Assembly: GCA_015075635.1 (NCBI GenBank)
Contig: JABTUA010000003.1
Coordinates: forward strand, 434,001-498,000
DNA length: 64,000 nucleotides
From: Polyangiaceae bacterium
GTDB lineage: Bacteria > Myxococcota_A > Polyangia > Polyangiales > Polyangiaceae
Direction of reading: 5' to 3'
This document shows positions 36,487 to 45,835 of this stretch, piece after piece (the first letter of the stretch is position 1; the number at the start of each line of letters is the position of its first letter). The position numbers and the translations under genes were made by a program. Below the pieces are notes generated by a model. The model saw only the letters and a program-made list of their open reading frames with translations, was not told the DNA's origin and searched no databases.

Positions 36487-36652
36487 GGCTAACTCGACGT
36501 TGCACCCGCCGAACGCCGGTCTGGCCTTGCCCAAGCGTCCGTTCCACGACCGCGGGCGACCACTCTGTCTTCGGCACTCGCCCGCGGCTGTAGCGCCTCC
36601 CGCTCTGCTAAGATGCTCTCCGGCGTTCGCGGGTGAACGCCGTTCGTTATAC
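36487..36652 (+). other. attC5
   Basis: R'' GGCTAAC, R' GTTATAC; 166 bp. R'' differs by one base from the complement of cassette 5's first bases. Confidence 0.88.
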
Positions 36653-37171
36653 AGCTTTGTGGCTTCGCTGTTGGGCAGCGCCGCTCGTTCCGCCGGTCGA
36701 AGTTGTAGGTCTCCGCCGCTTCGCACAGCGCCCTGACGAGCCCCAGCCGTCGTCGCGCTCGCGGCGATGGCTGCTGCACCGCGCAAGACCACGGCGCCTT
36801 GCCCGCGGTTGAAGCTGACGGTCTCTGACGCTTCGCACAGCGCCGTGCCAAGCCCCCGCCGAGCTCGCGCTCGAGGCGGAGCTGACTGTTGAAGTTCGCG
36901 GCGCTGCGGCCGGGACCACGGCGCCATGACGACTGTACCGTTCGGACAAGCAGAGCCGAGCCCACGCGCCTCGCCACTGCTCCGAGAATCACCGTCGTGC
37001 CAAGACCTGTATAACTGGTCGTTGCACCCGCCGAACGCCGTTGTGGCCTTGCCCAAGCGTCCGTTCCGATGCCCGCGGGCGCCCTCACTGTCTGCGGCAC
37101 TGCGCCCGCGCTGCTGCGCCTCGCGGTCTGGTAGGATGACCCCCGGCGTTCGCGGGTGAACGCCCTACTCG
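36647..37171 (+). repeat. Amplified gene-less cassette, copy 2 (cassette 6)
   Basis: 525 bp, near-identical to copy 1; it shares the GGCCGGGACC variant with copy 11 (at ~36907) where the others read GGCCAAGACC. Confidence 0.88.
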
Positions 37172-37177
37172 TTAGGC
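37009..37177 (+). other. attC6
   Basis: Amplified-cassette attC; R' is the consensus GTTAGGC donated by cassette 7; 169 bp. Confidence 0.92.
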
Positions 37178-37183
37178 GGACAA

Positions 37184-37714
37184 GTGAGCCTCTCCAAGAA
37201 AGAGCGCCGTCGCCTCGCTGAGGAGGAACTCGACGCTCGTCAGCGGGCGCGCGCCAGCCGGTCCCCACTCACGCGCGAGGAGCTCGACGAGTTGTACGCC
37301 TTCGTCGCCGAGCGCGCATTTCGAGATGGCCGCGACAAGTCGCTTGCGCTCACCACGGAGTGGCTTACTTCCCACGACCGCGTGCCAGCGATCGCGTTCC
37401 TGAACGAACACGGGGTCGCGACGGACTGGGACGTGCTTGTCAACGCCGATCCATGCGCGCTATTTGGACCGACAGCGACCCGCCTTGCGCGCATGCCGCT
37501 CGAACCCGACCAGCTTCTGGCGCTCATTGATTCCATCGACACTCAAGTGCGGGCGGTCGGCTGCCAGCACGATCTACGGCTGACGCGAGCATGGCTTGAG
37601 GAGCGCGGGCTACCCACCGCACTCGTCGAGTTTGCGCTCATCGCTCAGGGCGGAGGCTGCGACTGCGAGGTCGTGCTCAATGTGGACCCGGAACGGATCT
37701 ACCCGGGCGAGTGA
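37184..37714 (+). CDS. DUF2695-like protein (cassette 7)
   Basis: The 176-residue soluble protein has a C-terminal unit CQHDLRLTRAWLEERG followed by CDCEVVLNVDP, the DUF2695 signature of Cys/His and a CDCE motif. A preceding degenerate repeat of the same fold (KSLALTTEWLTSHD, DWDVLVN) lacks the cysteines. The charged N-terminus (SKKERRRLAEEEL) is helical. It starts at GTG 37184, 6 bp after the crossover box, and stops 4 bp before the attC7 R'' box. Role unknown; metal binding is plausible. Confidence 0.65.
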   Translation: MSLSKKERRRLAEEELDARQRARASRSPLTREELDELYAFVAERAFRDGRDKSLALTTEWLTSHDRVPAIAFLNEHGVATDWDVLVNADPCALFGPTATRLARMPLEPDQLLALIDSIDTQVRAVGCQHDLRLTRAWLEERGLPTALVEFALIAQGGGCDCEVVLNVDPERIYPGE

Positions 37715-37718
37715 TGCC

Positions 37719-37886
37719 GCCTAACTCGCGTTCGACCCGCCGAGCGCCGGTCGTGGCGCGTTTCACCGTCCGTTCCGCGCCCGCGGGCGAACACTCTGTC
37801 TTCGGCACTCGCCCGCGTGCGTTCACGCCTTGCCGTCTGTTACGATGAGCCACGGCGCTCGCGGGTCAACGCGTGCCCCGTTATAC
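37719..37886 (+). other. attC7
   Basis: R'' GCCTAAC exactly complements cassette 7's TTAGGC start. The left arm GTTCGACCCGCCGAGCGCC pairs with GGCGCTCGCGGGTCAAC, leaving two extrahelical C. 168 bp. Confidence 0.93.
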
Positions 37887-38309
37887 AGCTTTGTGGCTTC
37901 GCTGTTGGGCAGCGCCGCTCACGCGACGCACAGCGCCTTGCCCGCGGTTGAAGCTGACGGTCTCAGACGCTTCGCACAGCGCCTTGCCAAGCCCCCACCG
38001 AGCTCGCGCTCGAAGCGGTGCCGACTGTCAAAGTTCGCGGCGCCGCATCCGAGACCACGGCGCCACGACGACTGGACCGTTCGGACAAGCAGAGCCGAGC
38101 CCACACGCCTCGCTACTTTTCCGGGAATTACCGCCGTGCCAAGACCTGTATAACTCGCGGTTGCTCCCGACGAACGCGGGTCTGGCCTTGCCCAACCGTC
38201 CGTTCCGCAACGGCCGGCGCCCTCTCTGTCTACGGCTTGCGCCGGCCTCGGATTACGCCTTGCCGTCTGTTACGATAGAGCCCGCGTTCGCGGGAGAACG
38301 CGACGATCG
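37881..38309 (+). repeat. Shortened divergent copy of the amplified cassette, copy 3 (cassette 8)
   Basis: It shares the first ~35 bp and the last two modules with the 524-bp unit but lacks ~95 bp near the start and has many substitutions. Its attC is also diverged, so it is an older relative rather than a recent copy. Confidence 0.8.
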
Positions 38310-38315
38310 TTATAC
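38148..38315 (+). other. attC8
   Basis: Diverged site; the stem uses CTCCCG paired with CGGGAG in place of CACCCG/CGGGTG, a compensatory change. R' GTTATAC; 168 bp. Confidence 0.88.
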
Positions 38316-38833
38316 AGCTTTGTGGCTTCGCTGTTGGGCAGCGCCGCTCGTTCCGCCGGTCGAAGTTGTAGGTCTCCGCCGCTTCGCACAGCGCCCTGAC
38401 GAGCCCCAGGCGTCGTCGCGCTCGCGGCGATGGCTGCTGCACCGCGCAAGACCACGGCGCCTTGCCCGCGGTTGAAGCTGACGGTCTCTGACGCTTCGCA
38501 CAGCGCCGTGCCAAGCCCCCGCCGAGCTCGCGCTCGAGGCGGAGCTGACTGTTGAAGTTCGCGGCGCTGCGGCCAAGACCACGGCGTCATGACGACTGTA
38601 CCGTTCGGACAAGCAGAGCCGAGCCCACGCGCCTCGCCACTGCTCCGAGAATCACCGTCGTGCCAAGACCTGTATAACTGGTCGTTGCACCCGCCGAACG
38701 CCGTTGTGGCCTTGCCCAAGCGTCCGTTCCGATGCCCGCGGGCGCCCTCACTGTCTGCGGCACTGCGCCCGCGCTGCTGCGCCTCGCGGTCTGGTAGGAT
38801 GACCCCGGCGTTCGCGGGTGAACGCCCTACTCG
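38310..38833 (+). repeat. Amplified gene-less cassette, copy 4 (cassette 9)
   Basis: 524 bp; first of three tandem copies. Point differences (for example GGCGTCATG at ~38584) separate it from its neighbours. Confidence 0.88.
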
Positions 38834-38839
38834 TTATAC
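38672..38839 (+). other. attC9
   Basis: Amplified-cassette attC, R' GTTATAC; 168 bp. Confidence 0.92.
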
Positions 38840-39357
38840 AGCTTTGTGGCTTCGCTGTTGGGCAGCGCCGCTCGTTCCGCCGGTCGAAGTTGTAGGTCTC
38901 CGCCGCTTCGCACAGCGCCCTGACGAGCCCCAGCCGTCGTCGCGCTCGCGGCGATGGCTGCTGCACCGCGCAAGACCACGGCGCCTTGCCCGCGGTTGAA
39001 GCTGACGGTCTCTGACGCTTCGCACAGCGCCGTGCCAAGCCCCGCCGAGCTCGCGCTCGAGGCGGAGCTGACTGTTGAAGTTCGCGGCGCTGCGGCCAAG
39101 ACCACGGCGCCATGACGACTGTACCGTTCGGACAAGCAGAGCCGAGCCCACGCGCCTCGCCACTGCTCCGAGAATCACCGTCGTGCCAAGACCTGTATAA
39201 CTGGTCGTTGCACCCGCCGAACGCCGTTGTGGCCTTGCCCAAGCGTCCGTTCCGATGCCCGCGGGCGCCCTCACTGTCTGCGGCACTGCGCCCGCGCTGC
39301 TGCGCCTCGCGGTCTGGTAGGATGACCCGCGGCGTTCGCGGGTGAACGCCCTACTCG
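38834..39357 (+). repeat. Amplified gene-less cassette, copy 5 (cassette 10)
   Basis: 524 bp; one C shorter in the CCAAGCCCC run near 39038, a single-base indel that argues against coding. Confidence 0.88.
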
Positions 39358-39363
39358 TTATAC
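39195..39363 (+). other. attC10
   Basis: Amplified-cassette attC, R' GTTATAC; 169 bp. Confidence 0.92.
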
Positions 39364-39880
39364 AGCTTTGTGGCTTCGCTGTTGGGCAGCGCCGCTCGTT
39401 CCGCCGGTCGAAGTTGTAGGTCTCCGCCGCTTCGCACAGCGCCCTGACGAGCCCAGCCGTCGTCGCGCTCGCGGCGATGGCTGCTGCACCGCGCAAGACC
39501 ACGGCGCCTTGCCCGCGGTTGAAGCTGACGGTCTCTGACGCTTCGCACAGCGCCGTGCCAAGCCCCGCCGAGCTCGCGCTCGAGGCGGAGCTGACTGTTG
39601 AAGTTCGCGGCGCTGCGGCCAAGACCACGGCGCCATGACGACTGTACCGTTCGGACAAGCAGAGCCGAGCCCACGCGCCTCGCCACTGCTCCGAGAATCA
39701 CCGTCGTGCCAAGACCTGTATAACTGGTCGTTGCACCCGCCGAACGCCGTTGTGGCCTTGCCCAAGCGTCCGTTCCGATGCCCGCGGGCGCCCTCACTGT
39801 CTGCGGCACTGCGCCCGCGCTGCTGCGCCTCGCGGTCTGGTAGGATGACCCCCGGCGTTCGCGGGTGAACGCCCTACTCG
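39358..39880 (+). repeat. Amplified gene-less cassette, copy 6 (cassette 11)
   Basis: 523 bp; carries two single-base deletions relative to copy 1 (near 39451 and 39561). Confidence 0.88.
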
Positions 39881-39886
39881 TTATGC
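39718..39886 (+). other. attC11
   Basis: Amplified-cassette attC, R' GTTATGC from cassette 12; 169 bp. Confidence 0.92.
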
Positions 39887-40233
39887 CGGTGTGACCCAAG
39901 ACCCACGGCGCCTTGCCGACTGTCTTTGCGGTCTCAGATTCAGAGTTCCTCCGCTTCGAGGCGGGAGGCAGCGCGGCCGAGCCCACGGCGCGTTGCCCGC
40001 GGTTGACGCCGAAAGTCTCTCACGCGTCCGGTCGCGCCATGACGACCCCGACCGTCATCGCGGTGGCGCACGAGCCGATTGTTGAACGAGCCGCGCTGCG
40101 ACCAAGGCCGCGGCGCCTTGCCGACCGTAGCGCGCAGAGCAGAAGCCGGGCCAGCTGGCGCCGAGCTCCGAGATCACGGCGCCACGCCGCACGGTGGCGC
40201 CCACGGCTTCGCGCCCTGAACCACCGACGCACG
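39881..40233 (+). repeat. Cassette 12: gene-less, divergent member of the non-coding family
   Basis: CCCAAGACCCACGGCGCC (39895), GAGCCCACGGCGCGTTGCCCGCGG (in part, 39979) and CCAAGGCCGCGGCGCC (40100) mark three module starts in the same order as cassette 2. GAGCTCCGAGATCACGG is shared with cassette 2. No credible gene. Confidence 0.6.
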
Positions 40234-40400
40234 GCATAACTCGCGTTCCACCCGCCGAACGCGCGCCATGGCGAGTTTCACCGTCCGTTCCGCGGCGGCC
40301 GGCGCCCTCTCTGTCTACGGCTTGCGCCGGCCTGCGAAAACGCCGCGCTGTCTGTTACGATGTTCTCGCGCGTTCGCGGGTGAACGCGCATCCGTTATAC
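40234..40400 (+). other. attC12
   Basis: R'' GCATAAC complements cassette 12's TTATGC start; R' GTTATAC; 167 bp. Confidence 0.9.
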
Positions 40401-40712
40401 AGATCAGATTCTTCCGTCGAGGAGGGCAGCGCTGCGAACCAGCACCGCCGCGACTCCATCACCGCCGTAAGTCACTCACGCCTCCGGTCGCGCTTTGCCA
40501 AGCCCCGACCGTCGTGCCGCTCGAGGCCGTGCCCACTGCGAAGAAGGCGGCGCTGCTTGGTGGCCCAACGCGGCGGCGCTTCCTGTTTCGTCCTCGAACG
40601 CCGAGCAACCAGAACCGCGCAGCGCTGAACCCGAGCTCCAAGACCACGGCGCTGCGACAAACGGCGACGCCAGGAGCCTCAGTGCCCAGAATCACCGAGT
40701 TTCCTGCGCACT
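40395..40712 (+). repeat. Cassette 13: gene-less, more distant member of the non-coding family
   Basis: It has GTCACTCACGC, CCAAGCCCCGACCGTCGTG and CCAAGACCACGGCGCTG blocks in family order, ending CAGAATCACCG like the amplified unit. No credible gene. Confidence 0.5.
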
Positions 40713-40879
40713 GTATAACTTGTCGTTCCACCCGCCGAACGCCGGCTATGCCCTGTTTCACCGTCCGTTCCGCGCCGGCGGGCGACACACTGTCTGCGGC
40801 ACTCGCCCGCCTCTGCGACGCCTCGCGCTCTGCTAAACTCAGGACCCGGCGTTCGCGGGTGAACGCCAATTCGTTATAC
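40713..40879 (+). other. attC13
   Basis: R'' GTATAAC, R' GTTATAC; 167 bp. Confidence 0.9.
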
Positions 40880-40902
40880 CGCTGGCCCGACCTGACGCGT
40901 CG

Positions 40903-41754
40903 TCACTCCATCCAGCCCGAGTTGAACAGCACAACGTACTCATCGCTGGATGGGTCCTGGGCTCCCACTGATGGCCGATATCGGAGCAAGACGATGTCGT
41001 AGCCCCCGATCTGCGCGAGCCCCGATGGCAGCGCTGTCGCGCGTACGCGCTTCAACGCCTTGTCGATCTCCCCCGCAGGCAGCGGCAGGCCTCCGGTCCC
41101 GAGATCGAAGCTCCGAACCTTGGGGAGCGAGACCGGCGCGCAGTCCTCGCCCAGCGGATCGTGCAGCCAGGTTTTCGGCCATTTGATATCGCCCTTCCCG
41201 GCCCACACGATCCCTCCGCCGAACACGGTGAGTCCGGTCCTTGCGCTCACGACCGCAGCGCCGCCGAAGTCCAGTGGCTCAACGAGAAAGACCCAGGCGT
41301 CCGCGGGCGCCGGGCCGGAGAGCAACACGCCACTGCCGAACCCGGTGTCCTGCTGCGCTGTCGCGCGCGCGGCTAGCTCGTCGGGGGGCGCGTACGTCCC
41401 GCACACCCACTGATGACCCAAGAGCGTCAGCGTGGTTTGTGTGAAGCGAACGATGATCGTACACGACCCAACAATCTGAGCCTTCTTCGCAATCGCTTTG
41501 GCCACCTCCGAGCAGCTGGGCGTGCCGCCCGCATCGGCAGTAGAACCGCCGCTTGCGCCGGCGCCCGCTGTTCCTCCCGTCGCGCCACTGCCGGTCGTCG
41601 CGCCGCTGGCCACCGTCCCGCCGCTCCCGGCCGCAGCACCAGAACCGGTCGCGTGTCCACCGCCGCCCCCGCTCCCACCGCTCGCGCTGCCCTCGTCTCG
41701 GACTTGGCCGCCGCAGTTGGCAACCAAGAGTCCGATGAGAAGCGCGCCGCGCAC
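40903..41754 (-). CDS. Lipoprotein with Gly/Ala/Ser/Thr linker (cassette 14, reverse orientation)
   Basis: The 283-residue protein has a lipobox (LLIGLLVANC), a ~60-residue GSGG/GATTGSG linker and a ~200-residue mature domain rich in strands (IVRFTQTTLTLLGHQWVCG, then GGGIVWAGKGDIKW). No family was recognised. It is transcribed against the attC orientation, so it probably has its own promoter in 41755-41912. The Gly-rich lipoprotein style is that of the host's own genes. Confidence 0.65.
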   Translation of the reverse strand: MRGALLIGLLVANCGGQVRDEGSASGGSGGGGGHATGSGAAAGSGGTVASGATTGSGATGGTAGAGASGGSTADAGGTPSCSEVAKAIAKKAQIVGSCTIIVRFTQTTLTLLGHQWVCGTYAPPDELAARATAQQDTGFGSGVLLSGPAPADAWVFLVEPLDFGGAAVVSARTGLTVFGGGIVWAGKGDIKWPKTWLHDPLGEDCAPVSLPKVRSFDLGTGGLPLPAGEIDKALKRVRATALPSGLAQIGGYDIVLLRYRPSVGAQDPSSDEYVVLFNSGWME

Positions 41755-41912
41755 ACGAGAAAGCTAGCACTTTGGTCGAGCAAGCTCATCCACCGTTCCA
41801 TCTCGCCGCGAGGCGGCATCAGCCGACGCGGTCGCCGTCGGCCAGATCAACGCGCAATGACGCGCCGCCCGCCAAGGGTCTCTGCTCCCCGAACTACCGT
41901 GCTGCCACCACG

Positions 41913-42080
41913 GTATAACTCGCGTTCGACCCGCCGAGCGCCGGCAGTGGCGAATTTCACCGCCCGTTCCGCGCCCGCGGGCGACCACTCTGTCTTCGGC
42001 ACTCGCCCGCGTGCGTTCACGCCTTGCCGTCTGTTACGATGACCTACGGCGCTCGCGGGTCAACGCGTGCCCCGTTATAC
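41913..42080 (+). other. attC14
   Basis: R'' GTATAAC, R' GTTATAC; the arms match attC7 closely. The ~40 bp just before it resemble the end of cassette 2. 168 bp. Confidence 0.9.
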
Positions 42081-42599
42081 AGCTTTGTGGCTTCGCTGTT
42101 GGGCAGCGCCGCTCGTTCCGCCGGTCGAAGTTGTAGGTCTCCGCCGCTTCGCACAGCGCCCTGACGAGCCCCAGCCGTCGTCGCGCTCGCGGCGATGGCT
42201 GCTGCACCGCGCAAGACCACGGCGCCTTGCCCGCGGTTGAAGCTGACGGTCTCTGACGCTTCGCACAGCGCCGTGCCAAGCCCCCGCCGAGCTCGCGCTC
42301 GAGGCGGAGCTGACTGTTGAAGTTCGCTGCGCTGCGGCCAAGACCACGGCGCCATGACGACTGTACCGTTCGGACAAGCAGAGCCGAGCCCACGCGCCTC
42401 GCCACTGCTCCGAGAATCACCGTCGTGCCAAGACCTGTATAACTGGTCGTTGCACCCGCCGAACGCCGTTGTGGCCTTGCCCAAGCGTCCGTTCCGATGC
42501 CCGCGGGCGCCCTCACTGTCTGCGGCACTGCGCCCGCGCTGCTGCGCCTCGCGGTCTGGTAGGATGACCCGCGGCGTTCGCGGGTGAACGCCCTACTCG
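42075..42599 (+). repeat. Amplified gene-less cassette, copy 7 (cassette 15)
   Basis: 525 bp; near-identical, with TTCGCTGCGCTG at ~42323 in place of TTCGCGGCGCTG. Confidence 0.88.
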
Positions 42600-42605
42600 T
42601 TATGC
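42437..42605 (+). other. attC15
   Basis: Amplified-cassette attC, R' GTTATGC from cassette 16; 169 bp. Confidence 0.92.
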
Positions 42606-42631
42606 AGACAACACGCCGTCGAGAAGAAGCG

Positions 42632-43081
42632 ATGCCCAGTTCCTCGCTACCGCTCCTCTTCTTGCTCGTCGGCTTGGTCTCTTGTTCTGGTTCCACGAAG
42701 TCGAGTGATTCCAACGGCACCGACACCGAAAAGCTCTGCTTTTTGATGTGCAAGAAACTCGCCACGGGCGGGTGCCCGGAGGCCAAATCGGGAAGTTACA
42801 AGGACTGCGGGGAACCTTGCATCGAGCAGTGGCACAATTGCGATGCATGGCCTGAGCTGGTGGCTTGCCTCGATCAATTCGAATCCTATTCCTGCGCGGG
42901 CGAACCCGCCTGCGCGGCTCCGATGAAATCGGTACTCGCGTGCGCCGGGCCCCCGCCGGACGCTGGGCTGGTCGACTGCGTTCCCGGCCAACCCGTGCCC
43001 GCCTGCGTCTGCGATGGTGGCACAGGTCCCGTCAAGGTGTGCGGCCCTTCGGGAAAGACGGAGCCGTGCGCGTGCCCCTAG
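42632..43081 (+). CDS. Cysteine-rich lipoprotein (cassette 16)
   Basis: The 149-residue protein has a signal peptide ending LLVGLVSCSG (lipobox) and a mature part with 16 or so cysteines in CxxxC spacings (LCFLMCKKL, CGEPCIEQWHNC). The start at ATG 42632 is preceded by GAGAAGAAG. Only 17 bp separate the stop from attC16. The function is unknown; cysteines suggest a disulphide-stabilised surface protein. Confidence 0.65.
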   Translation: MPSSSLPLLFLLVGLVSCSGSTKSSDSNGTDTEKLCFLMCKKLATGGCPEAKSGSYKDCGEPCIEQWHNCDAWPELVACLDQFESYSCAGEPACAAPMKSVLACAGPPPDAGLVDCVPGQPVPACVCDGGTGPVKVCGPSGKTEPCACP

Positions 43082-43098
43082 GCTCGCCACGAATCACT

Positions 43099-43263
43099 GC
43101 ATAACTCACGTTGCACCCGCCGAACGCCGGCCCTGCCGACATCACCGTCCGTTCCGCTTCCGCGGGCGAACATTCTGATGCGGCACTCGCCCGCGTCTGT
43201 CGCGCCTTGCCGACTGACGACTTGACGCTCGGCGTTCGCGGGTGAACGTGTGTCTCGTTATGC
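43099..43263 (+). other. attC16
   Basis: R'' GCATAAC complements cassette 16's TTATGC start; R' GTTATGC; 165 bp. Confidence 0.92.
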
Positions 43264-43275
43264 GGCGGCAGAGCC

Positions 43276-43896
43276 ATGCTCGACGGTCTTGATGACATCG
43301 ACTGGGGTTGCCTCACTCACGCCTACGGACCGGCATCGGACGTACCTGGCCTCATTCGCGGGCTCTTGTCGGCTGACAAGCCTCAACGCGACTCAGCGCT
43401 TCGAGAACTCTTCTCGAGCATCTGGCATCAAGGCACGGTCTACGAGGCCGCGATTCACGCTCTCCCTTTCTTGATCGAGCTCCTCGGAGCTCCCGATGAG
43501 CAGACGCCCGATCGCGAGTCCGTCGCACTCCTGGTCGCGTCCATTGTTGGCGGGCGCGGCTACTTTGAGGTTCATCACACGCGGGAGCTGATCAACCCCT
43601 TCACTCGCGAGCCCATGCCACCACCACCGGACCTGGACGAGCGACTCGCGGCGGAGCGCGTCATCGTTGCCGAGGTTCGGCGGCGTGGCGAACGCGCCAT
43701 TCCTCTTCTTGTCCCCTACTTGAAGCACGAGGAACCCGACATCCGCCGCTCCGTGGCTGAGGCCATTTCGTGCTACCCAAGGTTGTCAGCGACAACCGTG
43801 CCCGCCCTGCATGACGCGCTCGCCACCGAGACGGATGACGAAACGCGGACTGCGCTGAACGCTGCGTTGACCGCAGTCGCGTCGGGCCCCGCATAA
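43276..43896 (+). CDS. HEAT-like repeat protein (cassette 17)
   Basis: The 206-residue all-helical protein opens DGLDDIDWGCLTHAYGPASD and has helix pairs such as AAIHALPFLIELLG and RAIPLLVPYLKHEEPDIRR, characteristic of HEAT/PBS-lyase-like repeats in bacterial proteins that begin with a similar HAYG motif. The TAA stop is part of the attC17 R'' box (GCATAAC), the compact layout typical of cassettes. It is probably a protein-binding scaffold. Confidence 0.7.
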   Translation: MLDGLDDIDWGCLTHAYGPASDVPGLIRGLLSADKPQRDSALRELFSSIWHQGTVYEAAIHALPFLIELLGAPDEQTPDRESVALLVASIVGGRGYFEVHHTRELINPFTREPMPPPPDLDERLAAERVIVAEVRRRGERAIPLLVPYLKHEEPDIRRSVAEAISCYPRLSATTVPALHDALATETDDETRTALNAALTAVASGPA

Positions 43897-44056
43897 CTTG
43901 ACGCTGCAGCAGCCGAGCGCCGGTCAGGCGAGTTTCAGCGTCCGTCCCACGGCGGCGGGCGACCACTCTGTCTTCGGCACTCGCCCGCCTCTGCGGCGCC
44001 CCGCGCTCTGCTACGATGTTCTCCAGCGCTCGCTGCTGAGCGCAAATTCGTTATAC
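43891..44056 (+). other. attC17
   Basis: The stem is CAGCAG paired with CTGCTG instead of GACCCG/CGGGTC, with extrahelical G and C kept. This two-sided compensatory change shows selection for the fold. R' GTTATAC; 166 bp. Confidence 0.92.
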
Positions 44057-44575
44057 AGCTTTGTGGCTTCGCTGTTGGGCAGCGCCGCTCGTTCCGCCGG
44101 TCGAAGTTGTAGGTCTCCGCCGCTTCGCACAGCGCCCTGACGAGCCCCAGCCGTCGTCGCGCTCGCGGCGATGGCTGCTGCACCGCGCAAGACCACGGCG
44201 CCTTGCCCGCGGTTGAAGCTGACGGTCTCTGACGCTTCGCACAGCGCCGTGCCAAGCCCCCGCCGAGCTCGCGCTCGAGGCGGAGCTGACTGTTGAAGTT
44301 CGCGGCGCTGCGGCCAAGACCACGGCGCCATGACGACTGTACCGTTCGGACAAGCAGAGCCGAGCCCACGCGCCTCGCCACTGCTCCGAGAATCACCGTC
44401 GTGCCAAGACCTGTATAACTGGTCGTTGCACCCGCCGAACGCCGTTGTGGCCTTGCCCAAGCGTCCGTTCCGATGCCCGCGGGCGCCCTCACTGTCTGCG
44501 GCACTGCGCCCGCGCTGCTGCGCCTCGCGGTCTGGTAGGATGACCCCCGGCGTTCGCGGGTGAACGCCCTACTCG
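44051..44575 (+). repeat. Amplified gene-less cassette, copy 8 (cassette 18)
   Basis: 525 bp; first of a tandem pair. Confidence 0.88.
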
Positions 44576-44581
44576 TTATAC
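44413..44581 (+). other. attC18
   Basis: Amplified-cassette attC, R' GTTATAC; 169 bp. Confidence 0.92.
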
Positions 44582-45100
44582 AGCTTTGTGGCTTCGCTGT
44601 TGGGCAGCGCCGCTCGTTCCGCCGGTCGAAGTTGTAGGTCTCCGCCGCTTCGCACAGCGCCCTGACGAGCCCCAGCCGTCGTCGCGCTCGCGGCGATGGC
44701 TGCTGCACCGCGCAAGACCACGGCGCCTTGCCCGCGGTTGAAGCTGACGGTCTCTGACGCTTCGCACAGCGCCGTGCCAAGCCCCCGCCGAGCTCGCGCT
44801 CGAGGCGGAGCTGACTGTTGAAGTTCGCGGCGCTGCGGCCAAGACCACGGCGCCATGACGACTGTACCGTTCGGACAAGCAGAGCCGAGCCCACGCGCCT
44901 CGCCACTGCTCCGAGAATCACCGTCGTGCCAAGACCTGTATAACTGGTCGTTGCACCCGCCGAACGCCGTTGTGGCCTTGCCCAAGCGTCCGTTCCGATG
45001 CCCGCGGGCGCCCTCACTGTCTGCGGCACTGCGCCCGCGCTGCTGCGCCTCGCGGTCTGGTAGGATGACCCCCGGCGTTCGCGGGTGAACGCCCTACTCG
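44576..45100 (+). repeat. Amplified gene-less cassette, copy 9 (cassette 19)
   Basis: 525 bp; second of a tandem pair, apparently identical to copy 8 by eye. Confidence 0.88.
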
Positions 45101-45106
45101 TTAGGC
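44938..45106 (+). other. attC19
   Basis: Amplified-cassette attC, R' GTTAGGC from cassette 20; 169 bp. Confidence 0.92.
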
Positions 45107-45144
45107 GGACCGCAGCACTGCCGTTTCGATTGATCGGCGCGGCG

Positions 45145-45627
45145 CTACTCGTCGGGCGGCGGCGAGAACGGCACCGGCGCCGGCAACGCTTCGCAGTACG
45201 CCACCGCGTCCTCGAGCAACCGTCCGAACACCACATGGATTTCTGCGTTGTTCGTCCCTTTGCCGTGGTCCATCACCGCTTGCACGTCCAGGGCGATTCG
45301 CTTCCGCGCATCATCGCCGAATACGCGCGCATCCGGGAGCGTCGCTCCGAGAAACCTTGCTAGGTTCTCGTAGTAGTCGCCGCGGTACCAGTTGACGCTC
45401 CCGTTCCGACGCTCCTCGCTGGCAAGTCGCGCCACAGCTCGGATCACCTCGCCCTGGACCGTCTCACTCGGGCCCTCATCTGGCACGAGATCGAAGTGTA
45501 GCCGGGCGAAGCGACGCATTCGGTCGTCGAAGTCCGTCGCCCCGGTGTCATGGTACTTCAGCAACGCGACATGGTGAGCAACATCCGCCTCCATGTCGGC
45601 GCGGCTCTGCGAACCCGACATCCACAA
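45145..45627 (-). CDS. Hypothetical protein (cassette 20, reverse orientation)
   Basis: The 160-residue soluble protein (for example DFDDRMRRFARLHFDLVPDE, VNWYRGDYYENLARFLG) shows no signal peptide or recognised domain. Start uncertain between 45627 and the internal ATG at 45621. It opposes the attC orientation. It lies wholly inside one cassette bounded by TTAGGC and a GCCTAAC R'' box. Confidence 0.55.
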   Translation of the reverse strand: MWMSGSQSRADMEADVAHHVALLKYHDTGATDFDDRMRRFARLHFDLVPDEGPSETVQGEVIRAVARLASEERRNGSVNWYRGDYYENLARFLGATLPDARVFGDDARKRIALDVQAVMDHGKGTNNAEIHVVFGRLLEDAVAYCEALPAPVPFSPPPDE

Positions 45628-45658
45628 AACAGTACCATGTCGAGTTCCCTGTTGAGCC

Positions 45659-45826
45659 GCCTAACTCGCGTTCGACCCGCCGAGCGCCGGTATTGGCGAG
45701 TTTCACCGTTCGTTCCGCGCCCGCGGGCGAACACTCTGTCTTCGGCACTCGCCCGCGTGGGTTCACGCCCCGCGCTCTGTTACGATGAGCCACGGCGCTC
45801 GCGGGTCAACGCGTGCCCCGTTATTC
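45659..45826 (+). other. attC20
   Basis: R'' GCCTAAC complements cassette 20's TTAGGC start; R' GTTATTC; 168 bp. Confidence 0.92.
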
Positions 45827-45835
45827 GGCCGACCA

